A DNA stretch of 64,000 bases from Halichoerus grypus (GCF_964656455.1 NC_135717.1:4774001-4838000); one strand, 5' to 3'; shown: positions 12,201 through 23,590, numbered from the stretch's first letter. The notes: generated by a model from the letters alone, not told the origin. Made by a program: numbers and translations.

Positions 12201-12867
12201 CCCTGGGTTCTGCTGCTGTTAGTGCTTAGACATTAGGTTTCAGGATTAAAGTGTCTCTTACCTCCCTGCACTGCCTCCCTCCTTTTCGTGCTGCGGAAGG
12301 GGAGCCTGGAGCCTTCTCTTTTTGTCTTTCCCATCAAGTATGAAGATCGTGGCAAAGAACAGACTATCCTGCATGTCAAGATGATAAAGACTGTCTATTG
12401 CAGAAGTGTCCAGGCTGCTTCTGCGTTAGAAACTTTATCTCCCTCTTCCATTTTATCTGTGAAGGTTTGGGGTAGGGTGAAAACCAGTTTCACTCTTGAG
12501 GTTGAAGCCTGCTACGCTACTCCTTCCAGCCACCTGCAGTTGTGGTGCAGGCCTGCCTGGGAGTTCCGAGTCCTGGAGTCATGGCTGAGCCCGTGGCTGG
12601 CGTGTCCCCTCGGGGAGACCATCTTAGGAGTTCTCCAGTCATATTAGCTTGGCTTCCATGGTTTTATCTTCACAGTTTTTGCAATTAAGAAACATTGATT
12701 GCTGACTGGGAATTTGAGGAACAGATTTGACAGAAGAGCCATTTTCCTTAAAGAGTTAAGTTAATGACTTTCACTGGTTCAAGAGATTAATGGCCAAGCC
12801 TGGGTGGTAATACTAACCTGAACCTCTTACCCAAATAAATGCTTGAGAGGGGAATCTGGCTTTTAGT
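9292..12867. other. Long non-coding stretch with no recognised SINE or L1
   Basis: AT-rich from about 9690 to 10580 and mixed after that. A T run sits at 12152-12171. A 119-codon open frame at 12288-12647 has no recognisable domain, no splice context and ordinary intron composition, so it is not called. Nothing else is supported. Confidence 0.5.
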
Positions 12868-12883
12868 ATAAACCCTTAATTTT

Positions 12884-13065
12884 TTTTTTTTAAAGATTTT
12901 ATTTATTCATTTGAGACACAGAGATAGAGAGCATGAGCAGGGGGAGAGGGAGAAGCAGGCTCCCCGCTGAGCCAGAAGCCCGATGTGGGGCTCGATCCCA
13001 GGACCCTGGGATCATGACCTGAGCCGAAGGCAGACGCTTAACCATCTGACCCACCCAGGCGCCCC
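12884..13065 (-). mobile_element. Can-SINE, antisense
   Basis: ATTCATTTGAGACACAGAGATAGAGAGCATGAGC body type. The end is CCACCCAGGCGCCCC. A TSD of about 16 bp, ATAAACCCTTAATTTT, lies at 12868-12883 and 13066-13081. Confidence 0.93.
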
Positions 13066-13081
13066 ATAAACCCTTAATTTT

Positions 13082-13799
13082 ATAAGACTATTTCTGCATG
13101 TTTTACTGAAACTTTTTTTGCTAATATCCGTCCCTCCCTCCCTCCATCCAGAGACCGTTACTTTCCATTTGTCAGAGTCTGGAGCTGTAGGATCTTGGCC
13201 GTGCTGGGCAAGCCTGCCTTGTTCCTGGCCATACCTCTTTGTGGCTGACTCTGTTGGGATGAATCATGTAGCCATTCCTTCCCAGATAATCTCAGTCCTG
13301 TGGGACTGGAGGGGCCCCTTCCCCTTGTGGTCTCATTAATTAAGGGAATTAAGATTGCAGAATTTCTGTCTGTTTGCTATGTCAGCTCAGCCACTGAAGG
13401 ATATTCAGGGCAGAAAACAGTCAGCTGTAATGTAAAATGCTTGATTCTGGGAATTTGTGTCTCTGTGTACACTTAAGTTTGTTTAACTGGTAGAACTGAT
13501 TGTTGTTGACATATTTTTTAAGTAAATATATGCAGCTCCAGTCCTTCCAGCCATGAGCCTGTGTGCATAATCTCCTTAAGCTTCCCTCTTCCGGTATGTA
13601 AAACTGACCTGAAAAAACCCAAGTGGAATTATTGAGTGAAGAATCTGTCAGAAATCCCAAGCAATTAGCAGGCCTTTAGAACGTGGTCATCGACATGGGA
13701 AGCCCCTTGCCCACCTTGATGTACTAAGCGGACGGAACTGGAGGGGCTGCTGTATTCAGGTTTAGGAATAACTGATAATTGCCAATACGATGATTCTAT
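13082..13799. other. Non-coding intronic sequence
   Basis: A short (CCCT)n patch lies near 13130-13147. No gene or repeat is recognised. Confidence 0.5.
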
Positions 13800-14620
13800 C
13801 TTTCCTCCCTCAGCTTTGTATTTCAAAAATTTTCAAACCTACAGCAAAGTTGAAAGAACACCCATATGTCACCTTAATTCACCAGTTGCTAAAATGTTGC
13901 CACATTTGCTTTATCTCTACATACATACAAACTGTAATTTTTTTTGGCGGGTGGGGTGCGGATCATTTGAAAGTTAAGTTACATACATCAGGGGCGCCTG
14001 GGTGGCTCAGTTGTTAAGCGTCTGCCTTCGGCTCAGGTCATGATCCCAGGGTCCTGGGATCGAGCCCCACATTGGGCTCCCTGCTCCGCGGGAAGCCTGC
14101 TTCTCCCTCTCCCACTCCCCCTGCTTGTGTTCCCTCTCTTGCTGTGTCTCTCTCTGTCAAATAAAATCTTTCAAAAAAAAAAAGTTACATACGTCATAAC
14201 ACTTTATCCCTAAATAGTCAGCATTCATCTGCTAAGGACATTCTCCTCATAACCACGGCCCTGCCATGCTGAAGACAACCAGCAGTAATTCTGTGATATC
14301 CGTCCACATACAGTCCCAATTCTGCTTTCCCCCAAATGTCTTTTATATCTGTTTTTCTTATCTAGGCTCTAGTCAGGGTTTACACCTTGTATTTAGTTAT
14401 GTCTCCTCTTTAAAACAATTGTTTTTTGGGGGGTGATGGTGACTTTTTTTGAAGTGTCCAGACCGATTGCCTCATATCATTTGCATCCTGTAATCTAGGT
14501 TACATGTGTAAACAGAAGAGAGAGGTGCTTTGGTTTCTTTAATATCATTTCTTGAAATTGTAAATATGTTAAAATCGTCTACTCGATTCAAGGTCAAAGT
14601 CACATTCATTTTTCTTGTTC
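13800..14620 (-). mobile_element. LINE-1 3' UTR, antisense, split by a SINE
   Basis: The block 'aaaattttcaaacctacagcaaagttgaaagaacacccatatg', then 'catttgctttatc', 'cagcattcatctgctaaggacattctcc' and 'ttctgctttcccccaaatgtc' follow the reversed 3' UTR of an old L1. A sense Can-SINE interrupts it at 13991. Confidence 0.65.
13991..14183 (+). mobile_element. Can-SINE, sense
   Basis: Full-length, from GGGGCGCCTGGGTGGCTCAG to the AAATAAAATCTTTC(A)n tail. TSD GTTACATACATCA at 13978-13990 and GTTACATACGTCA at 14184-14196 (one mismatch). Confidence 0.95.
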
Positions 14621-14916
14621 TTTGGTAAATGTGGATTAGACCCGTAACCAAAAGTAGTTACTAAGTGGCTCAGATATCAATGGAATATGTGCGTGGGTGA
14701 ACTTGGAAGAAACATACACAGTGGTTTGTTAGACCTACCCTCATATGGAGGTGATTAAGAATTTTATTTTAATATGTGGCCATGGCTTTATAAAGAAACA
14801 AGTTTCAGAATTGGAAAATTTAGTAAGACAAACTTTATTTACATAATACAAAAGAGCAGCTTTTGCTGCCAGGTCCTTGGATGAAGAACAAACCTGAAAT
14901 CTCTTAGGAATGAGTC

Positions 14917-14990
14917 CCCCCTCCTTCCTCCCTCTCCCTCCCTCTTCTTCCCTCCCCTCTTCATCCCCCTCCCTCCTCCCTTTCCTATAG
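14917..14990. repeat. Polypyrimidine tract
   Basis: About 70 bases almost entirely C and T (CCCTCC/CTTCC units), interrupted by single purines. Could adopt triplex structure; that is inference. Confidence 0.8.
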
Positions 14991-15379
14991 GCCTTAAACA
15001 TTTTTAACTTTAGCTGCAGCTGAGACCAATACAGGATCCAGCTGTAACTTTTTTTTTGTTGTTAGTATATCCGGTGATGGTTATAGCAAACTCATTGTAT
15101 GAAAATTCGGTAAAGGAAAAGGGCAGGGTGGGAAAGAAAGTGACACTCTATAAAAGTATTCAAGAACCCGCGACAGGATCTAGGAGTCTCCCTTTCAGAC
15201 GGCTGGTTTGGATTCCACCCTGAAGTACTCATTTTGTGACTAGTCCAGTAGGCGTTTTAATTCTTCCCTCTTAATCATATTACGTATACAACCGTGTAAC
15301 CAGAGAATATATAGTCAAGGCTGAGTCTTGTTTTCAGTAGGAGGCAGAAAACAGGAGCTGTGAGAACCCACAGACCGAA

Positions 15380-15392
15380 CCCCCCCCCCCCC
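15380..15392 (+). repeat. (C)13 homopolymer
   Basis: Thirteen consecutive C bases. Directly visible. Confidence 0.85.
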
Positions 15393-16657
15393 TCGTGTCA
15401 CACGAGACAGGGACTCATCACAATACCGCTCTGGCTGGTGGAGAGGCGGTAGTAGTCCCTAGAAGGGAGCCTAGCTCTCCCTCCTTAGGTCCGTTCGGTA
15501 GTCTCCTATGTGTGTATTTACCAGAGAGCAGGTAAGTGCGGAATCAGCAGTTTGGTCACATTAAATTTCAAATTTGCAGGTCTGCCTTGATGTCGTTACT
15601 CTAAAAGCTTTGCATCTTTGATCAGCTCTGTCCTGTGAGGACCAAGTGCATATCATCACCCTGTCGCTGAAGGTGGATTATATGTTTCAAAATAGTTTTT
15701 GTGATAAATGTAATTATCATAAGACCAGTGATTTTCACATACTTGTGTGTCTCCAACATTTTGTTTTTCTTTTTTTATGCGAAGGAGGTCAGATTTCTCA
15801 GATTGCTTCTAATTGTAGCCAGACATCCTGTTTGGGGACCATTTGAGACCAGGGCTGCCTGTGAAGAAATCGGGCGGCCCTGGAGCAGTCTTCCGACTTG
15901 TTCTTTTGAGATTCAGTTTTTGTGAACAGGTTTCCTTGAAATGCCATGCTCTATTTTTAGACGGTCTCTTTACATTTCTGTGGTTCTGGGCATCCACAAT
16001 AAACTGATTTATTATTCAGCACAAAAATATTGTTCAGTGTCCTAAGGCTGCTGAAACTTTGTAGGAAAAAATAAACCCGTGCCACTTGAGTGGATGTAAT
16101 CAGCAAGGACTACTGAACAAATTTAAGAAAACTTTGTTCTCTTTCTCAGGTCGTTGCTCTATCAGTACCCGCATGGACCACATTTTTAGGAATCCTTGCC
16201 TATTTTACACTAGGTGGGCTCAGTCTCCTGGGTTCTCACAAATTACCCTTTCCTGCCTCCCACTGAAAGACACATTTTTGTAACCATTCAAGAAGCTTCC
16301 TACGCTGCTCCTCTCTCTCTCCTCCTCCATTTTTACTCAAAGGGTTTTGTTTTGTTTTTGTTTTTTGTTTGTTTTTTTGAGAGTAGCCTGGTAGCTTCTT
16401 AGATCCAGAAATGATTTCGTTTGCTGCTCTGTACTGTATCAGAGGCCCTTCTGTTCTTGAAGGAATGTTTGATCCGACAAAGGTATTACAGGAGTCAGGG
16501 ATCTGACCCTTGGGACTGATTTGGTGATGAAGTACCTAATCTTTTGTTAAAAATTGAACTGGTGACTCACCTAACATAGTAGTCGCCCTTTTAAAGTGGT
16601 TTAGTATATTCACAAAGTTGTGCAGCCACCACCACTACCTAATTTTAGAACTTTTTT

Positions 16658-16855
16658 TTTTTTTTTTTTAAAGATTTTATTTATTTATTTGAGAGAGAGA
16701 ATGAGATAGAGAGAGCATGAGAGGGGGGAGGGTCAGAGGGAGAAGCAGGCTCTCCGCTCAGCAGGGAACCCGATGCTGGACTCGATCCCGGGACTCCAGG
16801 ATCATGACCCGAGCCGAAGGCAGTCGCCCAACCAACTGAGCCACCCAGGCGCCCA
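16658..16855 (-). mobile_element. Can-SINE, antisense
   Basis: GAGAGAGAATGAGATAGAGAGAGCATGAGAGG body type with GAGCCACCCAGGCGCCC end. TSD of about 17 bp, TAATTTTAGAACTTTTT, at 16640 and 16856. Confidence 0.93.
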
Positions 16856-16872
16856 TAATTTTAGAACTTTTT

Positions 16873-17046
16873 AAGAAAGATTTATTTGAGAGCGTGCGCA
16901 AGTGTGCGTGCACACCCCCCCCACCCGCCCAAGGACGGGCAGGAGCAGAGGGCGGGGGAGAGGGTCTCGATCCCAGGACCCTGAGATCATGGCCTGAGCC
17001 GAAACCAAGAGTCGGAGGCTTGACCATCTGAGCCACCCAGGTGCCC
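16873..17046 (-). mobile_element. Can-SINE, antisense, diverged
   Basis: AAAGATTTATTTGAGAGCG start and GAGCCACCCAGGTGCCCC end, with an internal C/G-rich insertion near 16914-16950. Probably older than its left neighbour. Confidence 0.8.
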
Positions 17047-17049
17047 CAG

Positions 17050-17160
17050 AATTTTTTTAAGATTTTATTTTTAAGTAATCTCCAACCCAGCATGGGGCTT
17101 GAACTCACAACCCTGAGATCAAGAGTCATATGCTGTACTGACTGAGCCAGCCCGGCTCCC
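17050..17160 (-). mobile_element. Short tRNA-Lys-type SINE, antisense
   Basis: Short variant lacking the long CT-rich body: AAGATTTTATTTTTAAGTAATCTC, then GGGGCTTGAACTCACAACCCTGAGATCAAGAGTC and GAGCCAGCCCGGCTCCCC. Box B and box A complements are recognisable. Not a functional tRNA gene. Confidence 0.8.
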
Positions 17161-17400
17161 CTAGAACGTTTCTATCACCTCAGAAGGAAACCCTGTCCCC
17201 CAGTAGCGGTCATTTTCCCCGGCCCCTGGCGACCACGGATCTCCTTGGTGTGTCTGTGGATGTTCCTGCCCCAAACATCCCACGTAAATGGAATCGCACA
17301 GTGTGTGGCTCTTTGGGTCTGGCTTCTCTCGCTTAGTAGGTTCTTCCATGTTGTAGCTTGATTCCGTTTTCCAGGTCTGTCCATACTGTAACATGGTTCA

Positions 17401-19648
17401 GGATAAAGTACCTCTACTGTCTTATGAGTGGCCCCGAGACTTGGATCTGCTTTCCAGTTGGGAGTCGGTTGGAGAGATGGTGCTTACCTGTCACGTGGTC
17501 GAATCTGTGGCTTGAATGCCATCTTGAGGGTTTTTAGGTGTGCATGTGTTCTCTTCCCACTGAGAAGATTTCAGTTGATTTTCAACCTTATTATTTGTAG
17601 AAGGGCCGAGCTGCGTCCTTGTGTGCTAAGCCCCGAGTTTATAATCATGCGTAGTTGCTTCCAAAGCAGAACCGTGTTGTCTGCAGACAATTTTTACCCT
17701 CTGAGGACCAGTCTGTAGGTTCAAGAAACTGAATTTCTCAGGGAGCTGTACTGAAAACTGTTAATAGAAGCCTGAAGGATCGACCTCTCGGGTTCGGTGA
17801 GGCTTTGCCAGTAGTGACCCCAGTCGTGGACGTAGGCGAGCACACTGTCCTCAGTCCCCCTCGCCCCCTGAACGCCCAGCAGACGATAGGACAGGAAGTC
17901 ATGGGGGATGCCAGCGGGCACTGGGAGGCGACCGTCAGTGGAGGAGAGTTGGATAGACTTAGAGAAGAAACGACGAATTGGAAGCTTGTCCGCAGACAGG
18001 GCAGAATGAGGGTGTGGAGGCAGCGGGCTGGGCTGGGCTGGGGACGGCGGCCCCGAGGGTGGGTGAGTGTGGACCGCGCTGCAGACGCGGGGAATTCGCC
18101 CTTGTGGGGGCCGCGGGGGCCGCTGTGCCCCAGTGTCCTCTCCCTCTGGCCTCCTCTCCCTTCTTTGGAAGCAGGCGGTTGATAGCATTTTACCCTCGGG
18201 CGAGTATTTCTTTACAGAGGTGGTGGTCTCTGGGGAGAATTGGGGCTCCCCGGGTGTGTGCCTGCACCCCAGGTAAAGCTTTTTTTCCTTCCGTCTTACG
18301 GAGGCTTTTCAGCCTGCAGGCGATTTCGCTGACTTCTCATCCTGGAGTGAAGCCTGCCAGTGGCCAGGCTTTGCTCGCGGGACAGAGAACATAATGGCCT
18401 TTCCCGTTCAGGAAGGAATCCAGTGAGAAAAGGAACCTTCTGCCGCACTAGGGGAAGCCACACGACCAGCTACATGTCATTTTTAAACATGCACAGACCA
18501 CAAGAACCTCCAGACAGAAGGAAAAAAAAACTCAACAACGTGAGGGAGAAAACTTAATGCAACATTTTTTATAGAAAGAACGGCTGACCACCGAAGAACG
18601 GGAATTCTTAAATAGACCAGTGACACGGGATTGTCGGAGGCCTGCAGGGGAGATGCGGCCGGAACCCCAGCGCTCCTTCGTCCGCTCCTCCCTCCAGTCG
18701 GGGTCCGGTGCAGGTGACGGATCGAAGAAATCCGGGAACACTGAATGGGGCTGACTCATCACCATCTCCTGAGGGCAGGGCTGCGAGCCAATGTTAAGGA
18801 AGAGGACCTGCTGTGGGCTCAGTGGATTTGGGGGAGCAGGGGGTGGGTGAGGCCTGCTGGTGCCACGTGGCCGCAGGGAGCGGGGGTGAGTTAGCTCTGC
18901 TGCAGGAGCAGCAGGATCTGGTGGCAGCAGAACTGGGCGGCCCGAGGACACGTGTGGCGTGCACGTGCTCGGATTCGGCAGGGCTTCTCCCTGGCTCTGC
19001 AGCCGTCCTCCCTGGCGCAGTGGGCAGCACCCCATCTGTCTGGAGCAGAAGCCTTGCCAGACGGAGAATCTTGTACAGAAATGAGATCCCAGAACCAACC
19101 GGTTGCCTCACAGAGAAGCAGACTTGCAGAGATGAAGTTCCCACCACGAATGGTGATGCGTTTATAATGGCTCAGCCCTCTCCCTTACAAGCTTAGAGCT
19201 GGACAAACCACCAAACTCAACAGCGTCCTGTGGAGAACCAGCCGTCCTGTTCTGGGGGGAAATTGGGCCTGGGTATGATCGTTTAAATTAAAAAAGAAAA
19301 CCCAAACAACCCATTGCCAAAATAAAATAAGTGGTGTGGTATGGGGGGGGGGGTGGTAGGAATATAATTTTTGAGGCAGAGGAAAATATAATTTTGAGAA
19401 AGGTTAATTACAGAAACTAGAGTAAATTTCAGGTCAAATCTGCTTTGTGCAGTTTTTAATAAAACTCAAGACAGACTCTGACATAAGTGATTGACACATG
19501 AGATAAGGCAGCTGACCAAACTGAAAACTAGCTGGTTGGGAGGCAGATGAAGCAAGATGCATGAGTGGAGAGGAAGAAACTGTAATTGTACTAAATGCAC
19601 TCACGGAAATTTTATTTTTACTTTATTTTAAATGTAGGGAAAGTGCTT
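17401..19648. other. Unique, GC-richer intronic sequence
   Basis: No SINE or L1 recognised. A CpG-rich patch is listed separately (17978-18132). A 188-codon minus-strand frame at 18532-19098 is Pro/Ser-rich and has no recognised domain; it is treated as chance in GC-rich DNA. A G10 run sits near 19344-19353. Confidence 0.5.
17978..18132. promoter_or_regulatory. CpG-rich patch, possible regulatory element
   Basis: About 13 CpG dinucleotides in roughly 155 bases, counted by eye, with high GC. It is shorter than a standard CpG island. No TATA box or initiator is convincing. A role as enhancer or alternative promoter is inference. Confidence 0.3.
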
Positions 19649-19847
19649 TATTTTTATTTTTTTAAGCAAACTATATATATAAGGGATAGAGTGTGGGGGC
19701 AAGGGATAGAGGGAGAGACAGAATCTCAAGCAGACTCCATGCTCAGCATGGAACCTGACACGGGGCTCGATCTCCTGACCCTGAGATCAGGACCTGAGCT
19801 GAAATCAAGAGTCAGATGCTTAACTGACTGAGCCACCCAGGCTCCCC
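19649..19847 (-). mobile_element. Can-SINE, antisense, diverged
   Basis: GACAGAATCTCAAGCAGACTCC body and GAGCCACCCAGGCTCCCC end. The tail part is degenerate (ATATATAT). Confidence 0.85.
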
Positions 19848-20896
19848 ATTTGCAGAATTTTAAAACTCCCATTAGGATCCACGAAGAGCAACGTTTACAC
19901 TGCAGAAGGTTAAGTTAGTGCTGTGATCTAAGTAAGCATTGCTCCTGAAGAAGCTACCGAAAACAGATCATGGAAACAGTAGTCAGAGAGACCATGGAAA
20001 AACGTCTCTCTGAGCTGGGAAAGGACACCAGCTGCATCTGTGTGGCGAACAAGCTCATCATTTTGCGTTAGGTGAAATGAGGGGAAAAGGGCAAGTGTTT
20101 GCTGGTGCCATTTTTAAATTTCAAGAATATAGTGACCTGCAGACAGAAGGGGGGAAGCGTACTTACAAAGAAGGAAACTGCAGGATGGTTTTAGGCTCCC
20201 CTACAACATTGCCGGAAGACTGTGGAGCTAAGGCATAGAGTTCGGGTGTGAGTGGTTGTAACCAGAAATGAAACCATCACGCTTAAGTGGTGTTAATGTG
20301 TGAGGGCAACAGAATGATGTTTTCTGACGGTACAGAGATGATGGATCAGCACGTTGCCTTTGGGGGGAGCTCGCCCTGCCTTTGGACTTCATTGAGCCGT
20401 GACTCTACTGTTGGAAGGCCATTTGAGCTTCCCTTTTTTTATTTTTTTCCTGCTACCTGTAACTTGAAATCTTCCTGATAGAACATCAGTGAGTTTTTCT
20501 TGCATAAAACTTTTTCAAAGATACATTCTGATCTGCTCAAAGATTACTGGGAATGACTCAGGAAGGGAAAACTTGTGATACAAAATAACCAGTGTTGCAC
20601 TGAAATTGTTCAAATGTAAATGTAAGTCTAAATAGTTATAAATTCGGTTGTAGATAAAAATTCAAATGTAAATGATTCTCAAAAGGGAAAGTATGTAGTG
20701 AAAATTAAAAAAAACACCCAGTTATCCAATAACGCTGCCATGAATAATAAATCTGGGCTCAGGTTACAGGGATGAAGCTGAGAAGTGGGTGGTGGGGGAG
20801 GCGGAGGAAGTGGCAGGCGGGGAAGAGTAAAAGCCTTTTCATCTTACAAAGCAGGGATATCCTGTTTTATTTTCGACATTGACAGTAATGCAGGTA

Positions 20897-20900
<4 letters not shown>
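19848..20900. other. Non-coding intronic sequence
   Basis: No repeat or gene recognised. AT-rich toward 20560-20760. Confidence 0.5.

Positions 20901-20942
<42 letters not shown>
20901..20942 (+). repeat. (TG)21 microsatellite
   Basis: Twenty-one TG units, uninterrupted. Likely polymorphic (inference). Confidence 0.95.
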
Positions 20943-20945
<3 letters not shown>

Positions 20946-20949
20946 AAAA

Positions 20950-21140
20950 TAAAGGGGGATGACTGGGTGGTTCAGTTGGTTAAGCGTCTGCCTTCATGTC
21001 CAGGTCATGATCCTGGACTCCCAGGATCGAGTCTGCCATCGGGCTCCCTGCTCATCCGGGAGTCTGCTTCTCCCTCTGCCCCTCCCCCCTGCCTGTGTTT
21101 TCTCTCTCTCTCTGGCAAATAAATCTTTTTTAAAAATAAT
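20950..21140 (+). mobile_element. Can-SINE, sense
   Basis: GATGACTGGGTGGTTCAGTTGGTTAAGCG head, then a GGCAAATAAATCTTTTTTAAAA tail. It lies directly 3' of the TG repeat. The head has lost the usual GGGCGCC. Confidence 0.9.
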
Positions 21141-21287
21141 AGAAAAGTAAAGGTAACCACTAAAAAACTTAAAGTGGAGTGTTCACCTTCCACATCATGA
21201 GGAGAAAAACCTATAAATTTGATCATGGGATAAGGTCATGTCGGGTAAAAGGACCATGGTCTGGTTATGTGTTCTTCTTTGGCTTTT

Positions 21288-21467
21288 TTTTTTTTTTTAA
21301 TTTGACAGAAAGAGAGAGAGAGAGCACAAGCAGGGGGAGTGGCAGGCAGAGGGAGAAACAGGCTCCCCGCAGAGCAGAGAGCCCAATGCAGGGCTCGATC
21401 CCAGGACCCTGGGATCACGACCCGAGCTGAAGGCAGATGCCCAACCAACTGAGCCACCCAGGCGCCC
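21288..21467 (-). mobile_element. Can-SINE, antisense
   Basis: T run, then AATTTGACAGAAAGAGAG and a GAGCCACCCAGGCGCCC end. TSD TTCTTCTTTGGCTTTT (about 21272) versus TTCTTCATTGGCTTTT (about 21468). Confidence 0.92.
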
Positions 21468-21488
21468 TTCTTCATTGGCTTTTAAAAT

Positions 21489-22245
21489 TTATTTAGAGGA
21501 CAGTTACCTAACTAAAATCTTGGGCCCACATTTTGGAAAATCTTTAAGAAGCAAATGCCTTTTTGGGGAGGGGTTGGTAGGAGATGGTCCATTTTGCAAA
21601 GTGTATTTTTTTAGAAATTTGGGTCCTCTGTGACTCATCCCCGTACTGTTTTGAAGTATTTTTGGAGAGATGTTCAGGAAGGTCTTTGAGGTGGAAAGGC
21701 TTGGGATGGGTGGCGGTGTGCCAGGAGGGAGATAAGGTAAGGGGGAGGGGGGTCTGGCATGGCGGCCACTCCCCCTGTCCCTTATCTCAAAGGTGAACCT
21801 TCCAAGGGCGAGGCAGGCTGAAGAAAAGGAAGTGGTCAGCTGGGAGGAGCCAGCTTTCCTGGGGCTTGAAACTCATACAATTTGGAATGCCCTCTTTAAG
21901 AAAAATAATACAAAATTGGCTAGCAAAGTGAAAATTAGGATGAAAAGAGTCATAACAGCTTATAAGTTTTAAAAACCTCATAAAACCATAAAGAAGTCAA
22001 AACCCAGAAAAATCCTACAGTCCCTTTCTCTTCTTGGCACAACTTTATAGTACTCTCCCTCTATGTTTTGGGTTGCCTGCTCTGGCTAATTGATCGTCTC
22101 TTCCCATCACAGTACTCTTGGAACATAGTTTGCTGTAAAGAGAATAGAAAGATAATCCAGTCTTTCCTCTAGGATGGTTGAATGAAAAAAATTTTTTTAA
22201 ATTATTGATCATTTAGGAAAGTTTCTTTTAAGATTTCAGTCATCA
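21489..22245. other. Non-coding intronic sequence
   Basis: G-rich part 21550-21780 and AT-rich part 21890-22200. No gene or repeat recognised. Confidence 0.5.
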
Positions 22246-22451
22246 GGGGCACCTGGGTGGCTCAGTTGGTTAAGCGGCCGGCTCTTGGTTTTGGCTCAGG
22301 TCATGACCTCGGGGTCCTGGGATTGAGCCTGGAGTTGGGAATCTGCACTCAGTGGGGAGCCTGCTTCATTCAGGATTCTCTCTCCCTCTGCCCCCCTTGC
22401 CGCTCACTCGCACACACATACACTCTCTCAAATGAATAGATCTTAAAAATT
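22246..22451 (+). mobile_element. Can-SINE, sense
   Basis: GGGGCACCTGGGTGGCTCAG head with a CGGCTCTTGGTTTTGGCTCAGG second block and a CTCTCTCAAATGAATAGATCTTAAAAA tail. A short GTCATCA repeat flanks it. Confidence 0.92.
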
Positions 22452-22483
22452 TGTCATCAGTTTTAAGTTTCCTTGTAATAAAA

Positions 22484-22686
22484 TTTTTTTTTTTTTTAAA
22501 GATTTTATTTATTTATTTGAGAGCGAGAATGAGATAGAGAGCATGAGAGGGGGGAGGGTCAGACGGAGAAGCAGACTCCCTGCTGAGCAGGGAGCCTGAT
22601 GTGGGACTCGATCCCGGGACTCTAGGATCATGACCTGAGCCGAAGGCAGTCGCTTAACCAACTGAGCCACCCAGGCGCCCCCCCCA
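22484..22686 (-). mobile_element. Can-SINE, antisense
   Basis: GAGAGCGAGAATGAGATAGAGAGCATGAGAGG body and GAGCCACCCAGGCGCCCC end, followed by a 24-base T run (about 22688-22712). It faces the sense copy at 22246-22451, about 33 bases away. Confidence 0.93.
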
Positions 22687-22687
22687 A

Positions 22688-22720
<33 letters not shown>

Positions 22721-22739
22721 GAAGCTTTCCCCTGTCTTC

Positions 22740-23590
22740 TTTTTCTGGTTTTGGATTTTGCCAGTTTTTTGAGTTCCTAGACCCAATTATAGCGTGGCAT
22801 GGGCATCCCGCACACCAAGTGATTTTCGGACACCAGCAGGGTGTCTGGGAATTCAACTCAGTTCTGACACTGTCCACCAGGAGACAGCATCGCATCCCCT
22901 AGGTTAAGGGTTTGGTTCTACACGACTGCTCCTCACCCCCCACTTCAGAGGCCATCGGGAAGCCCCAGGCTCTCACCTGTGCTTCTAACCCGCCTGCTAC
23001 AGCTTGGAGGTTCCGCCCACCCCCTCCTTAGGTTCGACTAATTTGCTAGAGTGGCTCACAGAACTCTGGGAAACACTTAAGGTTCACCAGCTTATTTAAG
23101 GACATGATAAAGGATAGGAATCAGCCAGATGAAGGGATACTTAGGGTGAGGTCCCCAGCCAAGGAGCTTCCGTGCTTGTGGAACTTGGGATGTGGCTTGA
23201 TGGCACGTGGAAGTATTCTGATTCCCCAAGCGTGGAAGCTCTCTGAAAAGGACCAAGAAGCTGTCCTCTTGGGTTTTATGGAGGCTCCACTACATGGTCA
23301 TGATTGACTAAGTCATTGGCCATTGACTGACTTCACCCTTCTCCCTGGAGGTGATAAGGGGTGGGGACCGGAAAGTTCTAACCCTCTGATCACATGGTCG
23401 TCCTGGCAACCAGCCTGCACCCTTGGGTGAGGTCTAAGAGTCATTAATAACAAGGTTAATAACAAGACACTCATTTCACCTTACGGCTCTGATGCATTTT
23501 CAGGAACCATGGATGAAGACCAGGTGTATCCGAGATATTTTAGTCAACTGAGTGACCAAATAATACATTTCTTATAAATCAAGATATTTT
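22740..23590. mobile_element. LTR retroelement-like segment (ERVL type suspected)
   Basis: Blocks 'ctagagtggctcacagaactctgggaaacactt', 'aaggataggaatcagccagatgaa', 'tgggttttatggaggctcca', 'catgattgactaagtcattggccattgactgac' and 'ggaaagttctaaccctctgatcacatggt' are typical of an old mammalian solo LTR. Subfamily and orientation were not fixed by eye. It has no coding capacity. Confidence 0.55.

Larger units (their letters stand above)
14621..16559. other. Non-coding intronic sequence
   Basis: Holds a pyrimidine tract (14917-14990) and a C13 run (15380-15392). No exon, RNA gene or clear transposon is recognised. Confidence 0.5.
16560..17400 (-). mobile_element. LINE-1 3' UTR, antisense, carrying three SINE insertions
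   Basis: Fragments 16560-16657 and 17161-17400 join into a reversed L1 3' UTR: 'cacaaagttgtgcagccaccaccac', then 'cagaaggaaaccctgtcccc', 'cccggcccctggcgacc', 'aaatggaatcgcacagtgtgtggc' and 'ttcttccatgttgtagc'. Three antisense SINE units occupy 16658-17160. Confidence 0.75.

Noticed and set aside
12288..12647. 119-codon open frame on the plus strand
   Set aside because: No domain, no flanking splice sites fitting an exon and ordinary intron composition.
18532..19098. 188-codon open frame on the minus strand as a gene or retrogene
   Set aside because: It has no recognisable domain, is Pro/Ser-rich, lies in GC-rich DNA where stops are rare, and shows no splice context or poly(A) tail.
22509..22895. 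Recurring protein-like frames with a WVAQLVKRLPSAQVMI-type motif, also near 16758, 27141, 38669, 42656, 45562 and 57653
   Set aside because: They are translations of Can-SINE copies, so the shared motif reflects SINE sequence and not a protein family.
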